Below, in pieces: positions 6,407 to 15,946 of a stretch of 52,245 nucleotides of DNA; positions within the stretch are counted from its first letter, which is position 1, and every line of letters starts with the position of its first letter. The DNA comes from an uncultured Collinsella sp. Its GTDB lineage: Bacteria > Actinomycetota > Coriobacteriia > Coriobacteriales > Coriobacteriaceae. The position numbers were made by a program, and so were the translations under genes. The notes beneath the pieces are model-generated. The model did no database searches. It had not been told where the DNA came from and saw only the letters and a program-made list of their open reading frames with translations. The stretch is from positions 1-52,245 of the forward strand of contig UQIL01000018.1 of the NCBI GenBank assembly GCA_900541025.1. Direction: 5' to 3'.

Positions 6407-7294
6407 TTATGCGTTCTCCTTCATGCTTGTGAACTGGGAGCCCGTGATGATCTGGAAGGCCTCGCGATAGCGCTCGGACGTGCCATCGATGACCTCGGCG
6501 GGCAGGTGCGGGGTCTCCCCCGTCATATCCCAGTTGGCCTTGAGCCAATTGCGGACGAATTGCTTGTCGTAGCTAGGCTGGATCTTGCCCTCCTCGTAGC
6601 TGGCAGCAGGCCAGAAACGGCTGGAGTCGGGCGTGAGGCACTCGTCGATCAGCGTGACCTTGCCATCGATGACACCAAACTCGAACTTGGTGTCGGCAAT
6701 GATGATGCCACGGGTCGCGGCGTACTCGGCAGCGGCCTTGTAGATCTTGAGGGAAAGGTCACGAATCTGCGTGGCGATGTCCTCGCCCACGATCTCGCAG
6801 CAACGCTCGAACGAGATGTTCTCGTCGTGGTCACCGATCTCGGCCTTCGTGGACGGCGTGAACAACGGCTCGGGAAGCTTGGAAGCCTCGGTCAGGCCCT
6901 CAGGCAGCTGGATGCCGCAGACGGTGCCGTTCTCGTCGTAGGTCTTCTTGCCCGAACCGGTCAGATAGCCGCGGACGATGCACTCGATAGGAATCGTCTG
7001 GGCCTTCTTAACCAGCATGGCGCGGCCAGCGAGGTAGTCACGATACTCAGCAAACTCCTCGGGGAAATCCGCCGGGTCGATGGAAACGAGATGGTTGGGA
7101 ACGATGTCGGCAAACTTATCGAACCAGAATGCCGAGATGCGATTGAGCACCTCTCCCTTAAACGGAATCTCGTCGGGAAGAATGAAGTCGAACGCAGAAA
7201 TGCGGTCGGTGGCGACCATCAGCAGGTTTTCACCGGCATCGTAAATATCACGAACCTTGCCACGGGAATCCGGACGACGCTCCATCGTTGTCAC
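6407..7294 (-). CDS. purC: phosphoribosylaminoimidazole-succinocarboxamide synthase
   Basis: SAICAR synthetase, which joins CAIR and aspartate using ATP in purine synthesis. About 295 aa. Characteristic segments are RGKVRDIYDAGENLLMVATD and RISAFDFILPDEIPFKG near the start, then RAMLVKKAQTIPIECIVRGYLTGSG and the C-terminal KFEFGVIDGKVTLIDECLTPDSSRFW. It is the longer, yeast ADE1-like form that extends past this box. I choose the GTG at 7294 because AAGGAG sits 8 bases upstream; the GTG at 7303 lies inside that site. purB is 7 kb away and not in the same operon. Confidence 0.95.
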   Translation of the reverse strand: MTTMERRPDSRGKVRDIYDAGENLLMVATDRISAFDFILPDEIPFKGEVLNRISAFWFDKFADIVPNHLVSIDPADFPEEFAEYRDYLAGRAMLVKKAQTIPIECIVRGYLTGSGKKTYDENGTVCGIQLPEGLTEASKLPEPLFTPSTKAEIGDHDENISFERCCEIVGEDIATQIRDLSLKIYKAAAEYAATRGIIIADTKFEFGVIDGKVTLIDECLTPDSSRFWPAASYEEGKIQPSYDKQFVRNWLKANWDMTGETPHLPAEVIDGTSERYREAFQIITGSQFTSMKENA

Positions 7295-7403
7295 GTGAGT
7301 CACTCCTTACCTAAATACGACAGAAATGCGGGTTCTTTCCCGCATGTTTTCGCAAACTCGGAGCGGCAGGGACGCGGCCCCTCCTTCACCGAATAGCGAA
7401 AAG

Positions 7404-8969
7404 CTAGTGCTCCATTGTAGTAGATGCCGCGTCCGCCGTGTGCTCGCGGGGCAGATGAATTGTAAAAGTCGTACCCTTTCCAAGCTCCGACTCCACGGAT
7501 ATGTAGCCATGGTGACGCTCGACGATCTGCTTGGTCACGGCGAGGCCAACGCCCAGGCCGCCAGCTTCGCGGGCGCGGCTGGCATCGGCGCGCCAAAACC
7601 GCCCGAAGATGCGCGACAGATCGTCCTTGGCAATACCGATGCCGGTATCAGAAACGGCAATGCTGACGTGCTTGCGGTCACTGAGCACCGACACCACGAC
7701 CCAACCGCCCTCGGGGGTGTAGCGCATGGCGTTGCTCATGAGATTGATGACGCATTGTGTGATCATGTCGGGATCGGCTTCGACGACATCGTCGTGACCT
7801 TGGGTCTCGTCGGCAAAGCGCAAGCGCAGATCGCGGTCGACAAACAGGCGCTCCTGGGCATTGACGATGGAACGCACGAAAGGAACCATGTCCACCGGCT
7901 CAAGGTTGAGCGGAGCCGTGCTGTTTTCCATGCGCGACAGGTCGAGCATCTGCTGCACCAGACGAGCCAGGCGACGCGTCTCGGAAGCAACGGTCTCCAA
8001 ATGCTCATCGTCGGTGGGATACACGCCATCCTGCATGGCCTCGACCGTTGCGAGCATGGCCATAAGCGGCGTGCGAAGCTCGTGTGCAACGTCTGAGGTC
8101 AGGCGCTTCTCGTGTTTCATATCCTTCTCGAGCGAAGTGGCCATCTCATCGAAGGTCTCACCCAGCTGATCAATCTCGTCATCACCGCGCAAACCAGTAC
8201 GAGCGGACAGATCGCCATCGCGAATTTGCTTGGCCGTGCTCGTAATACGATGAATCGGCTTGGTGAGCATGCGCGACACGAGCGATCCGATAACGACCGA
8301 AATGCAGATTGCAACAACCGCGGCGAGGGCCATGGCGTTAAAGGTCTTCTCCCTAAATGCAGAGTCCGCCTTGGTGAGCAAGGCATCGGAGCCGATGGCC
8401 CATAGCTTTACCTGTCCGACATGCTCGCCCGAAGACGTTATGATTTCGACGTTGGCAACGCTATCGGAGTCGGTTGGAGCAGACGAGACCGGGCTATGCG
8501 ATGCTTTTTTACCGCTCGAGCTGCTCGACGCTGATTCGCTCTCGCGCACATCGGCGGTCGCGCTTGCCGAAGGCCATGAGTCGTCATAAACGACAACGCC
8601 TTTCTTGTTGACGACCTGCATACCCAAATCGTCGGACACCAAACTCGATGTCGCGACCGTACGTAGCTCGCCCGCAGTCCAATTGCCGTTTTCCTCATAC
8701 GACGTCGCAAGCTTTTCGGCAGCAGAATTTGCGATTTCGACGATATTGGAGCGCGTGTAATCCGAAAAGACCGTGCCCCACACAACAGAGACCACGCCCA
8801 CCAGCACCAATACCGTCATGAGCGATGTCAGAGCAAAAGCAAGTGCCATGCGCGAGGGATAGCTCATCGTTGGCCGTGAATCGGAACGAGGCGTGTTCCA
8901 ACTAGCCTTGGAACCCGCCTCGCTCTCCTGCTTGTGCTTTTGTCCGATTTCAAAGCGCGCAGGTGTCAT
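7404..8969 (-). CDS. sensor histidine kinase
   Basis: A 521-aa membrane kinase. The cytoplasmic N-terminus (about 1-35) is followed by TM1 (about 42-67), an extracytoplasmic sensor (about 70-205) rich in Ser between 140 and 165, TM2 (about 208-230), a HAMP domain (about 230-285), HisKA with the phospho-acceptor in DVAHELRTPLMAML, and an HATPase domain with N box NLMSNAMRYTPEGG, G1 box DTGIGIA and G2 box GGLGVGLAV. It starts 11 bp after the response regulator, so the pair is co-transcribed. The signal sensed is unknown. The layout resembles BaeS/PhoR-type kinases. Confidence 0.94.
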   Translation of the reverse strand: MTPARFEIGQKHKQESEAGSKASWNTPRSDSRPTMSYPSRMALAFALTSLMTVLVLVGVVSVVWGTVFSDYTRSNIVEIANSAAEKLATSYEENGNWTAGELRTVATSSLVSDDLGMQVVNKKGVVVYDDSWPSASATADVRESESASSSSSGKKASHSPVSSAPTDSDSVANVEIITSSGEHVGQVKLWAIGSDALLTKADSAFREKTFNAMALAAVVAICISVVIGSLVSRMLTKPIHRITSTAKQIRDGDLSARTGLRGDDEIDQLGETFDEMATSLEKDMKHEKRLTSDVAHELRTPLMAMLATVEAMQDGVYPTDDEHLETVASETRRLARLVQQMLDLSRMENSTAPLNLEPVDMVPFVRSIVNAQERLFVDRDLRLRFADETQGHDDVVEADPDMITQCVINLMSNAMRYTPEGGWVVVSVLSDRKHVSIAVSDTGIGIAKDDLSRIFGRFWRADASRAREAGGLGVGLAVTKQIVERHHGYISVESELGKGTTFTIHLPREHTADAASTTMEH

Positions 8970-8980
8970 ATGTGATTTCC

Positions 8981-9703
8981 CTATTTCTCGTCCGACTTAT
9001 CGGTCTTGGCCGGAGCCTCGAAGCGATAGCCGACACCGTGGACGGTGTAGAGCCACTTGGGCTTCTTGGGATCATCGCCCAGCTTGGCGCGAAGGTTCTT
9101 CACGTGGCTGTCGATGGTGCGCTCATAGCCCTCAAAGTCGTACCCAAGCACCTTCTCGACCAGCTCCATACGGTTGTAGACACGGCCGGGATGACGAGCA
9201 AGCGTGGTGAGCAGCTTGAACTCGGAAGCCGTCAGATCGACTTCTTTGCCCTCGACCAAGATCTTGTGGCCCGAGATATCGATGACCAGATCGCCGAAGT
9301 CGAGTACCTCGACGGCGGGCTCGTCGGCCTGGTGGGCACGACGGAACAGGGCGCGTACGCGGGCGACAAGTTCGCGCGGCGAGAACGGCTTAATCAGGTA
9401 GTCGTCGGCGCCGAGCTCAAGACCGATAATACGGTCCTCGATCTCGCCCTTGGCAGTCAGCATGATGATGGGAACATCCGAGGTATCGCGAATGGTGCGG
9501 CAAACGCGCTCGCCGGGGATCTTGGGGAGCATAAGATCGAGCACGACCAGGTCGAACTGATGCTTCTCGAACTCCTCGATCGCGGACTGACCGTCGCCGA
9601 CGCCCACAACCCAGTAGCCTTCGCGCTCGAGATAGGCAGCGACGGCGTCACGGATTGCCTTCTCATCCTCGACCAGCAGAATCTTTTTTGCATCTGAAGC
9701 CAT
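8981..9703 (-). CDS. OmpR-family response regulator
   Basis: About 240 aa, the partner of the kinase downstream. The receiver domain (about 1-120) has the acidic pair in LLVEDEKAIRD, phospho-acceptor Asp in LVVLDLMLP, the conserved Thr/Ala in MLTAKGE and Lys in LIKPFSPRELVARV. The C-terminal winged helix (about 140-232) contains LTASEFKLLTTLARHPGRVYNR and RTIDSHVKNLRAKLGDDPKKP, with the final VHGVGYRFE strand. I prefer the ATG at 9703 to the TTG at 9724; a G-run ribosome site (GGGGGG) lies between them. Confidence 0.95.
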   Translation of the reverse strand: MASDAKKILLVEDEKAIRDAVAAYLEREGYWVVGVGDGQSAIEEFEKHQFDLVVLDLMLPKIPGERVCRTIRDTSDVPIIMLTAKGEIEDRIIGLELGADDYLIKPFSPRELVARVRALFRRAHQADEPAVEVLDFGDLVIDISGHKILVEGKEVDLTASEFKLLTTLARHPGRVYNRMELVEKVLGYDFEGYERTIDSHVKNLRAKLGDDPKKPKWLYTVHGVGYRFEAPAKTDKSDEK

Positions 9704-9856
9704 AACACGGCCCCCCTGTCTCAATTAGCTAAGAACAAGATCATTTTAACGCACCTGAGCCCACCGGATGCCGCTATGACGTGGCAGCTCGGCGGGCGGT
9801 ACTCACAATTACAACGCGTTTATTCCCCTGTTGGCGCCTTTTTAACCCCTCTAAGC

Positions 9857-11068
9857 TTAAAGAGAGAATAGGCGTGCGGTGACCGTCTCGGGTATACCCT
9901 GGCTGTTGCGCACCGTGGCGTACGTAAGGAATGAGTCCGATTTTCCCGCCGTAGCTGGATAATCGCCATACTCCAAAGCGCGGTCGGGCGACAACAGCGA
10001 ACCATAGGTCTTGGCAGAGGTGTCGATCAGGAAATGCGATGCCTGTACCTTAACAAGGTATTTATTCTTCTTGCCAGCCGCACATGCGAGAGGCTCGCGG
10101 GACAGGAAGAGGTACGGCCCTCCCTCATTACCGATATACGTGCCCATGTTGCCCAGGCCGCCCACGCCACTATAGGTCGCCTCGATAGAAAACACGAAGG
10201 TATCGCCCATATATACGGCCTCGAAAGGCGAGACTGACGAGGGAAGGACCAGCTGGGCACGTTTGGTGTTGTTGCCATCGGTCAGATCGATTGCCGTTAT
10301 GCCGTAGTAGACGCCCTCGTCGTTGCGGACACGCGGCGAGATGGTCAAAATGCCGTCGCTCGCGCGTGGGGCCGACGCAAAGCGGCCCGTCGATTTCCAA
10401 ATTGTCTCGGCCTTAGATTCATCAAGCGAGCGACGATAGCAAAACGAATCGTTACTCGTTTTATTGCCGCCTGCCGAAGGCATTTTATACCAGATGACTG
10501 ATGACCCGAACGCCGTAAACAGTGGCGGATCGTAGTCCTTGCCACCTCGATCGAGCTCAACCACGTCGCCAGAGAGCGAAGCGCCCGACAGATTTTGAGC
10601 GTAGAGCTTCCACGATGAATTGGCAAAGTTCATCTCAACCCACGCAAACACGCCATCGCCGGCACGGACATCGTAAAAAGCATATCCCGTACCCTCGATA
10701 GGATCCTCAATTAATGTGGTAAGTGAGCCATCGCCCAGGTTGAGCACACCGAGTGTGTTGGCGTGCAGTGCCGATGCGGGCGCCATCATTGCCGCAGTAT
10801 AGTCACCCTCGCAGTAGTACAGCAACGTGCCCAGCGGCAGCGTCCACGATGCCACCGGCTTAAGATCGATGTCGACTGCCTCGTACTCATCCGTAATCGA
10901 GATGATCTTGGAATCGTCCTTGATAACCTGCGGCTCGCCAGCGGCATCATCACTGGTGCCTGTTTTTTTCGAACATCCGGCAAGCACCGTGGCAGCGCCC
11001 GCGGCAGCTCCACCGAGCACAAAGCCGCGGCGCGATATTCCGTTCTTGATGTGGTCGGCGATACCCAT
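9857..11068 (-). CDS. Tat-type lipoprotein, beta-propeller-like
   Basis: About 403 aa. The N-terminus has a twin-arginine signal (SRRGFVLGG) followed by an Ala-rich hydrophobic stretch and lipobox VLAGC, so it should be exported and lipid-anchored. The mature part is a series of beta-rich segments with Trp/Gly/Asp turns (for example YAFYDVRAGDGVFAWVEM, SVIWYKMP, ASAPRASDGILTISPRV), which recall a WD40/beta-propeller fold. No catalytic motif seen. Its ATG overlaps the stop of the TSCPD gene by one base (TAATG), so the two are translationally coupled. Function unknown. Confidence 0.82.
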   Translation of the reverse strand: MGIADHIKNGISRRGFVLGGAAAGAATVLAGCSKKTGTSDDAAGEPQVIKDDSKIISITDEYEAVDIDLKPVASWTLPLGTLLYYCEGDYTAAMMAPASALHANTLGVLNLGDGSLTTLIEDPIEGTGYAFYDVRAGDGVFAWVEMNFANSSWKLYAQNLSGASLSGDVVELDRGGKDYDPPLFTAFGSSVIWYKMPSAGGNKTSNDSFCYRRSLDESKAETIWKSTGRFASAPRASDGILTISPRVRNDEGVYYGITAIDLTDGNNTKRAQLVLPSSVSPFEAVYMGDTFVFSIEATYSGVGGLGNMGTYIGNEGGPYLFLSREPLACAAGKKNKYLVKVQASHFLIDTSAKTYGSLLSPDRALEYGDYPATAGKSDSFLTYATVRNSQGIPETVTARLFSL

Positions 11069-11331
11069 TAGGCGATCTCGGCGCGGGCGGCCTCGATAGC
11101 GCGCGTAAGCTGATCGGCGCAAGAGGTCTTCTTCATGCCGCAGGTATTGCCGGCAAGAACCTCGATCACACGGTCGGCAGGAGCGCCCTCGACCAGTTTG
11201 GAGATGGCCTTAAGGTTGCCATCGCAGCCGCCGGTAAACTCGACGCCCAGTACCTTGCTGCCGTCGTCGGAAAGATTGAGATGGATATTGCGAGAGCACA
11301 CGCCCTGAGGCTTGTAGTCAAAGCTAATCAT
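11068..11331 (-). CDS. TSCPD-domain protein (TIGR03905-like)
   Basis: An 87-aa small protein. The conserved features are CSRNI near the start, VEFTGGCDGNLKAISKLVEG in the middle and CGMKKTSCADQLTRAI at the end, matching the Cys-rich TSCPD domain also found at the end of some ribonucleotide reductases. Three conserved Cys could bind a metal. The family has no firm function. First gene of a two-gene operon with the Tat lipoprotein. Confidence 0.8.
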   Translation of the reverse strand: MISFDYKPQGVCSRNIHLNLSDDGSKVLGVEFTGGCDGNLKAISKLVEGAPADRVIEVLAGNTCGMKKTSCADQLTRAIEAARAEIA

Positions 11332-11444
11332 TGAGATCCCCTCTCATAGAGAAATTTCAGATGTCTATTATCCCCGCCCGGGCCGATATAGTATCGCGGG
11401 CACCGATTCAACATCCTACGATGCACAAACCGGTGACTGCAATA

Positions 11445-13244
11445 CTAACGATTCGCGTCCTGAGCGTGAACTTCACGCTTCTCTTGATACATGTTATGGT
11501 CGGCAACGCGGTATATCTCGGCTAGCGTACAGCCGGGTGTCTCTACCGTCGCGATGCCAAATGACGCGCTGACGGCCAGCGCATCATCGCTCGCCGCAGC
11601 AAGACCGCGGCGAAGATCTTGCACCAATTGACGCGCGGACTCGCGATCAGTGTAGGGGCATATCAACAAAAACTCATCTCCACCAACGCGCATGGGCACA
11701 AACTTCTCGCCCGCCACCCGCCTCAATACAGACGCCGTACGCCGCAGCAACTCATCGCCCATTTCGTGACCGTAAAGATCGTTGGTGCGCTTGAGGTGGT
11801 TGCAGTCCATCATGATCACACTCACGGGCAGGGATTTGTTCACCGAGTCGTCGCCAAGGGACTCAAGGTAATTTCTATTGCGAAGCCCCGTCAGTTTGTC
11901 CTGAAAAGAAAGCTCTTCGGCTCGCTTTGCCATCGAGATGTTATGCGTCGCCACGACGACCGATTCCAGTCGGCCCCGCTCATCGCGACGCTGCGGAACA
12001 ACCTGCAGCGAATACCAAGCACCTCGGCAATCTCGCACCTCGGCATCCAAGTGCGGCACGCCCTCCATACGGTCCCGAAGCGTACTTGTATCTATAAGTT
12101 CCATGACCACTTCGCGGCTTTCGGGACTCACAACGTCTCGACAAACCGTGTCCAAAAAGTCATATGCCTCGGTATGCTCAGCAAATATTTTCGCCATCGA
12201 CGGCGACATGTTAATTCCCTCGATCTCGAGCGTATCGAGATGCAACAGGAAGGTCGACTCATACGCAGAACTGATGGCATTGATGATGCCGAGCTGCTTG
12301 TCCTTTTCGGCCAAGTTGCGACGGTCGGCAATAGTGCGCACCAACAGCACTACGACCCAAAACGCCAGGCACGCCAGCACGCCGGCAGCGACAAATGCAA
12401 TCCTGCCAGACATGACCTCAGATTTGGGGTAGAGCGCAAACAGGCGGTAGTCCTTATACGCCGCACGCACGGCATACCAGGTAGTTCCCTGATATTCGAC
12501 GCGCGTTAGGCCTTCGTCTTTCCAGTCAGTTCCGCTATCGGCAAGAAGTCGGGCAAGGGCTATATCGACGGTCGAATCGTTTGAGGATACGATTTGCGCA
12601 TCGCGCATCACGAGCACCGTTGGACCCTGATGGAACGTGTTGTTCACGAGCACGTCAGCGATAACGTATGAATAGTCATCGGAGGGCTCAGCCGCAAGCG
12701 ATTGATACCCCAACGCCACCCCATCACCGTACGGGATGGCACTCACGGCAAAGTCGACGCCGCGACGCTCTACGACGATCGAGTAGGACACTTTGGAGCC
12801 TCGATACATCGATGCGACCGGCGAACAGGCCAGCTCCTCTCGCCACAGCATCAGTGGATCGCGACCGTCAGTATCGTAATGAGCGGCCATATGGCCGTCG
12901 GCGTCCATGACCAACATTCCCGAAAGACACTCGGTATGGACATATTCCTCGACCAGATCGTCGTTGACTTCAACGCGATCAGGCGGCAAGAACGCCGCAA
13001 ACGACTCGAGCGCAGCATCCAAATTGTGCGTCGCCTCGGTTTTTCTTCCCTGTTCATATCGGTCATATTTTTTGCAGGCGTTTTTTAGAAACACCATGGT
13101 TTCCTGGCCAAACCCAAGCGTTTTATCGAGACAGCGATGCGTACCGACCATGTAGAGCAAACTCAATAGGACAACGCTGGCCACAACGCCGATAGCCGCG
13201 GCGACCAAACCCTTTCGACGCAAGCGGCACTTGTCATTTGTCAT
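11445..13244 (-). CDS. membrane diguanylate cyclase (GGDEF)
   Basis: A 599-aa protein that should make cyclic di-GMP. TM1 (about 12-33), an extracytoplasmic sensor (about 35-285), TM2 (about 288-312), a PAS-like domain (about 320-435) and a GGDEF domain (about 440-590). The active-site motif is intact: MRVGGDEFLL, with DKLTGLRNRNYLE at the domain start and MMDCNHLKRTNDLYGHEMGDELL around the first metal Asp. The RxxD inhibitory site expected five residues before GGDEF is absent (KFVPM). It overlaps the solute-binding protein gene by 4 bases (ATGA), so the two likely act as one sensor unit. Confidence 0.94.
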   Translation of the reverse strand: MTNDKCRLRRKGLVAAAIGVVASVVLLSLLYMVGTHRCLDKTLGFGQETMVFLKNACKKYDRYEQGRKTEATHNLDAALESFAAFLPPDRVEVNDDLVEEYVHTECLSGMLVMDADGHMAAHYDTDGRDPLMLWREELACSPVASMYRGSKVSYSIVVERRGVDFAVSAIPYGDGVALGYQSLAAEPSDDYSYVIADVLVNNTFHQGPTVLVMRDAQIVSSNDSTVDIALARLLADSGTDWKDEGLTRVEYQGTTWYAVRAAYKDYRLFALYPKSEVMSGRIAFVAAGVLACLAFWVVVLLVRTIADRRNLAEKDKQLGIINAISSAYESTFLLHLDTLEIEGINMSPSMAKIFAEHTEAYDFLDTVCRDVVSPESREVVMELIDTSTLRDRMEGVPHLDAEVRDCRGAWYSLQVVPQRRDERGRLESVVVATHNISMAKRAEELSFQDKLTGLRNRNYLESLGDDSVNKSLPVSVIMMDCNHLKRTNDLYGHEMGDELLRRTASVLRRVAGEKFVPMRVGGDEFLLICPYTDRESARQLVQDLRRGLAAASDDALAVSASFGIATVETPGCTLAEIYRVADHNMYQEKREVHAQDANR

Positions 13245-14077
13245 GATTCCGCCCTTTGCCCGTCCGCCGTCGCTCCTGCCTTGTAATTGCTCACAATACG
13301 ATCAATCGTGCCGTCCCGATCCATGTCGAACAGCACGGTATTGAGGTTTTTGACGTACTCCCCCTCATAGCTGTTCTCAAACGCAACGCCCAGGTCAACT
13401 GTCATAACGTTGTCGGCAAACACGCGATAAACACCGGGATACTGCGCGACGAGCCGGTCGAGCGATTGAACGTCCGCCATCCAACAGTCAACATAACCTT
13501 TGACCAGGGCAGCTTTGCAGAGTTCGGCAGAGCCATATGATTTGATGTGCACATCCGGCGAGATACCCAGGTCCCCGGCAAGCAATCGGCGTTCACTCAC
13601 TGAACCCGCAATCACCGCAATGGTCTTGCTTCCATCGAGAGACGTCAAACCCTTGATACCACTCGTTTTCTTGGCGGCGACCGAGACTGTCACGGTCAGA
13701 TACGGCTCAGTCCAGTAATAATCGTCTTCGCGATAATTGGGCGAATAGTCGCACCACAGACAATCGATATCGCCGTTTTTGAGCAGGCGATCGCGATCAT
13801 TCCAAGATATGTCAACAAATTGCGGTTTGGTTCCAGCACGCTTGCAGGCCTCGCGGGCGATATCGATATCGATACCGGCGTAATCGCCTGTGGTATCGAC
13901 ATACACATAGGGGTCATTATCCGTAACGCCAATCTTGAGCACCGGGAGATCTTTATCGGCTTCATTCGAGGAGGAAGGACTGCGTCGAACGGTATACGTC
14001 AGGGCGCCCGCGCAGACGGCAACAAAGAGCATGAGCACAAGCGAGACGATAGCGCCTCGTTTAATACGTCTGGGCAC
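13241..14077 (-). CDS. family 3 solute-binding protein, sensor partner
   Basis: A 278-aa protein of the amino-acid ABC-transporter binding family (SBP_bac_3). An N-terminal hydrophobic segment (about 9-30, IVSLVLMLFVAVCAGALTYT) acts as signal or anchor and has no clean lipobox. The mature part has LKIGVTDNDPYVYVDTTGDYAGIDIDIAREACKRAG, then DIDCLWCDYSPNYREDDYYWTEPYL and KGYVDCWMADVQSLDRLV, the classic lobe pattern of this family. There is no permease or ATPase gene nearby. It is instead coupled to a diguanylate cyclase, which suggests that ligand binding controls c-di-GMP. AAAGGAGG precedes the GTG start. Confidence 0.92.
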   Translation of the reverse strand: MPRRIKRGAIVSLVLMLFVAVCAGALTYTVRRSPSSSNEADKDLPVLKIGVTDNDPYVYVDTTGDYAGIDIDIAREACKRAGTKPQFVDISWNDRDRLLKNGDIDCLWCDYSPNYREDDYYWTEPYLTVTVSVAAKKTSGIKGLTSLDGSKTIAVIAGSVSERRLLAGDLGISPDVHIKSYGSAELCKAALVKGYVDCWMADVQSLDRLVAQYPGVYRVFADNVMTVDLGVAFENSYEGEYVKNLNTVLFDMDRDGTIDRIVSNYKAGATADGQRAES

Positions 14078-14141
14078 GTGCCTCCTTTCATCAAAACAGC
14101 AGCCGAATTATCATTCTATTACCGGAGCCTGCGGCAGCAAC

Positions 14142-14178
14142 GAAAAAAAGCGCCTCGCCCAAGACGGGCAAGGCGCCA
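14142..14178 (-). terminator. terminator of purB
   Basis: GCGCCTcGCCC (14150-14160) pairs with GGGCaAGGCGC (14166-14176), followed on the minus strand by a run of seven T. Confidence 0.8.
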
Positions 14179-14218
14179 ATGGTTGAAATGTATCCGCAAG
14201 CGGTCGAATAAAGCCAGC

Positions 14219-15565
14219 CTACTCGAAGCTCAGCTGCTCCAGACGGTCGAAGACCGTATCGATACGAGTGAGGAAGTCCCACGGATCGAAGATCTCGTCG
14301 AGCTTCTCCTGGCTGACGGTGCAGCGCGGATCCGCCTCGAGGCGCTCCTTAAAGGTGGGACCGGAGACGCAATCCTGCACCTCGTGCCAGGTTGCCATAG
14401 CGTTCTCCTGCACGATGGCGTAAGCGTCCTCGCGGGTAATACCCGTGTCGACGAGAGCCAACAGCACCTTGGAAGAGAAGATGAGGCCGCGGGTCTTGTT
14501 GAGATTGGCCATCATGCGCGCCGGATACAGCTGCAGGCCATCGATAACGCGAATGAGGCACTGGAACATGTGGTCAAGGGCGATGAAGCTATCGGCCTGG
14601 GCGACGCGCTCGGCAGAGGAGTGCGAAATGTCGCGCTCGTGCCACAGGGCAACGTTGTCAAAAGCGACCTGAGCGTTGGACTTCACGACGCGCGACAGCC
14701 CGCAGACCTTCTCCATGGTGATGGGGTTGCGCTTGTGCGGCATGGCGGAGCTGCCCTTTTGTCCCTTGCGGAACGGCTCCTCGGCCTCGAGCGTATCGGT
14801 CTTCTGCAGGTTGCGAACCTCGGTCGCAATGCGCTCGCAGGTAGCTGCCGTGGTAGCGAGCACACCGGCAAGATAGGCGTGGTGGTCGCGGCTGATGACC
14901 TGCGTGGACAGCGGATCATGAACCAGACCTAAGTGCTCGCAGACATACTCCTCGACAAACGGCTCGATGGAGCTGTACGTGCCGACAGCGCCCGAGATGG
15001 CACCGAAAGCAACGTTCTTACGGGCGTCCTCAAGACGGTCCAGATCGCGCTTGAGCTCCCAGGCCCAAGAGCCAAACTTCATACCGAAGGTCATCGGCTC
15101 GGCATGGATGCCATGAGTACGGCCGGCGCAGAGCGTGTTGCGCTCCTCGAAGGCGCGACGCTTGCAGATCTCGCCGAGCTTCTTGACGTCCTCGATGATA
15201 AGGTCGCAAGCCTGAGTGAGCTGATAGCACAGAGCCGTATCACCCAGGTCGGAGCTGGTCATGCCGTAGTGAACCCAGCGGCTGGGCTTGGGCTCGCCCT
15301 CGGGAACGTCGGCATCGATATACTCCTTCATGTTGGTCAGGAAGGCGATGACGTCGTGGCGCGTGACTTCCTCGATCTCGTCGACCTTTGCCTTCTCGAA
15401 GTTGGCGTGGTCGCGAATCCACTGGGCTTCGTCTTTGGAAATACCGATCTTGCCGAGCTCCGCCTGGGCCTCGCAGGCCAGGACCTCGATCTCCTGCCAA
15501 ATGGCGTACTTGTTCTCGAGGGAGAAGATGTGTCCCATCTCCGGGCGGGTATAGCGATCGATCAT
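14219..15565 (-). CDS. purB: adenylosuccinate lyase
   Basis: A 448-aa enzyme of the fumarase/aspartase superfamily that splits SAICAR and adenylosuccinate, releasing fumarate. Landmarks are TSSDLGDTALCYQL, GRTHGIHAEPMTFGMKF and the superfamily signature GSSAMPHKRNP. Length is normal for bacterial PurB. It is monocistronic here, with its own terminator downstream and a GGAG ribosome site. Separated from purC by about 7 kb, so the purine genes are scattered. Confidence 0.96.
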   Translation of the reverse strand: MIDRYTRPEMGHIFSLENKYAIWQEIEVLACEAQAELGKIGISKDEAQWIRDHANFEKAKVDEIEEVTRHDVIAFLTNMKEYIDADVPEGEPKPSRWVHYGMTSSDLGDTALCYQLTQACDLIIEDVKKLGEICKRRAFEERNTLCAGRTHGIHAEPMTFGMKFGSWAWELKRDLDRLEDARKNVAFGAISGAVGTYSSIEPFVEEYVCEHLGLVHDPLSTQVISRDHHAYLAGVLATTAATCERIATEVRNLQKTDTLEAEEPFRKGQKGSSAMPHKRNPITMEKVCGLSRVVKSNAQVAFDNVALWHERDISHSSAERVAQADSFIALDHMFQCLIRVIDGLQLYPARMMANLNKTRGLIFSSKVLLALVDTGITREDAYAIVQENAMATWHEVQDCVSGPTFKERLEADPRCTVSQEKLDEIFDPWDFLTRIDTVFDRLEQLSFE

Positions 15566-15597
15566 AGCGGCTCCTTTTTGGTTATTGGCACGTTGGT

Positions 15598-15946
15598 CGT
15601 AACTCGACTATTGTACCGTGCGCAGGTGCCCGTATGAGCTACGGGCATCAACCTAACATTTTGAGATTGGAGCGGGCAACGGGACGTTCGCGTATTTGCT
15701 TCGCAAATCCGCACCGGCTACGGTCGATCCCCTCGGATTCACGGTGACGATGGGGAAGACTTTGTTGAATTGGCCGTCCCGAGGTCTTCTGTGCTCCATG
15801 GAGCGGACAACGGGACGTCCGCGTATTTGCTTCGCAAATCCGCACCGGCTTCAGGCGCCTGTCGGCGCCTTCGCCTGCTCGCTACAAACGCTTCGCGTTT
15901 GCTTAACGCTCGCACCCTGTCGGGTTCGAGTCCCGGCACTATATTG
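15598..15946. repeat. tRNA-Gly 3' fragments with mini-hairpins
   Basis: No credible gene. Two 52-bp direct repeats, 15668-15719 and 15798-15849, agree at 50 of 52 positions. Each begins with an 18-base copy of the tRNA-Gly 3' end (GGAGCGGGCAACGGGAC) and continues into the hairpin ATTTGC-TTC-GCAAAT. Further perfect hairpins follow the second copy: AGGCGCC/GGCGCCT (15852-15869) and CAAACGC-TTC-GCGTTTG (15884-15900). A T-arm-like sequence lies at 15919-15939. The pattern echoes the one beside tRNA-Lys at 233-308. Confidence 0.7.
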
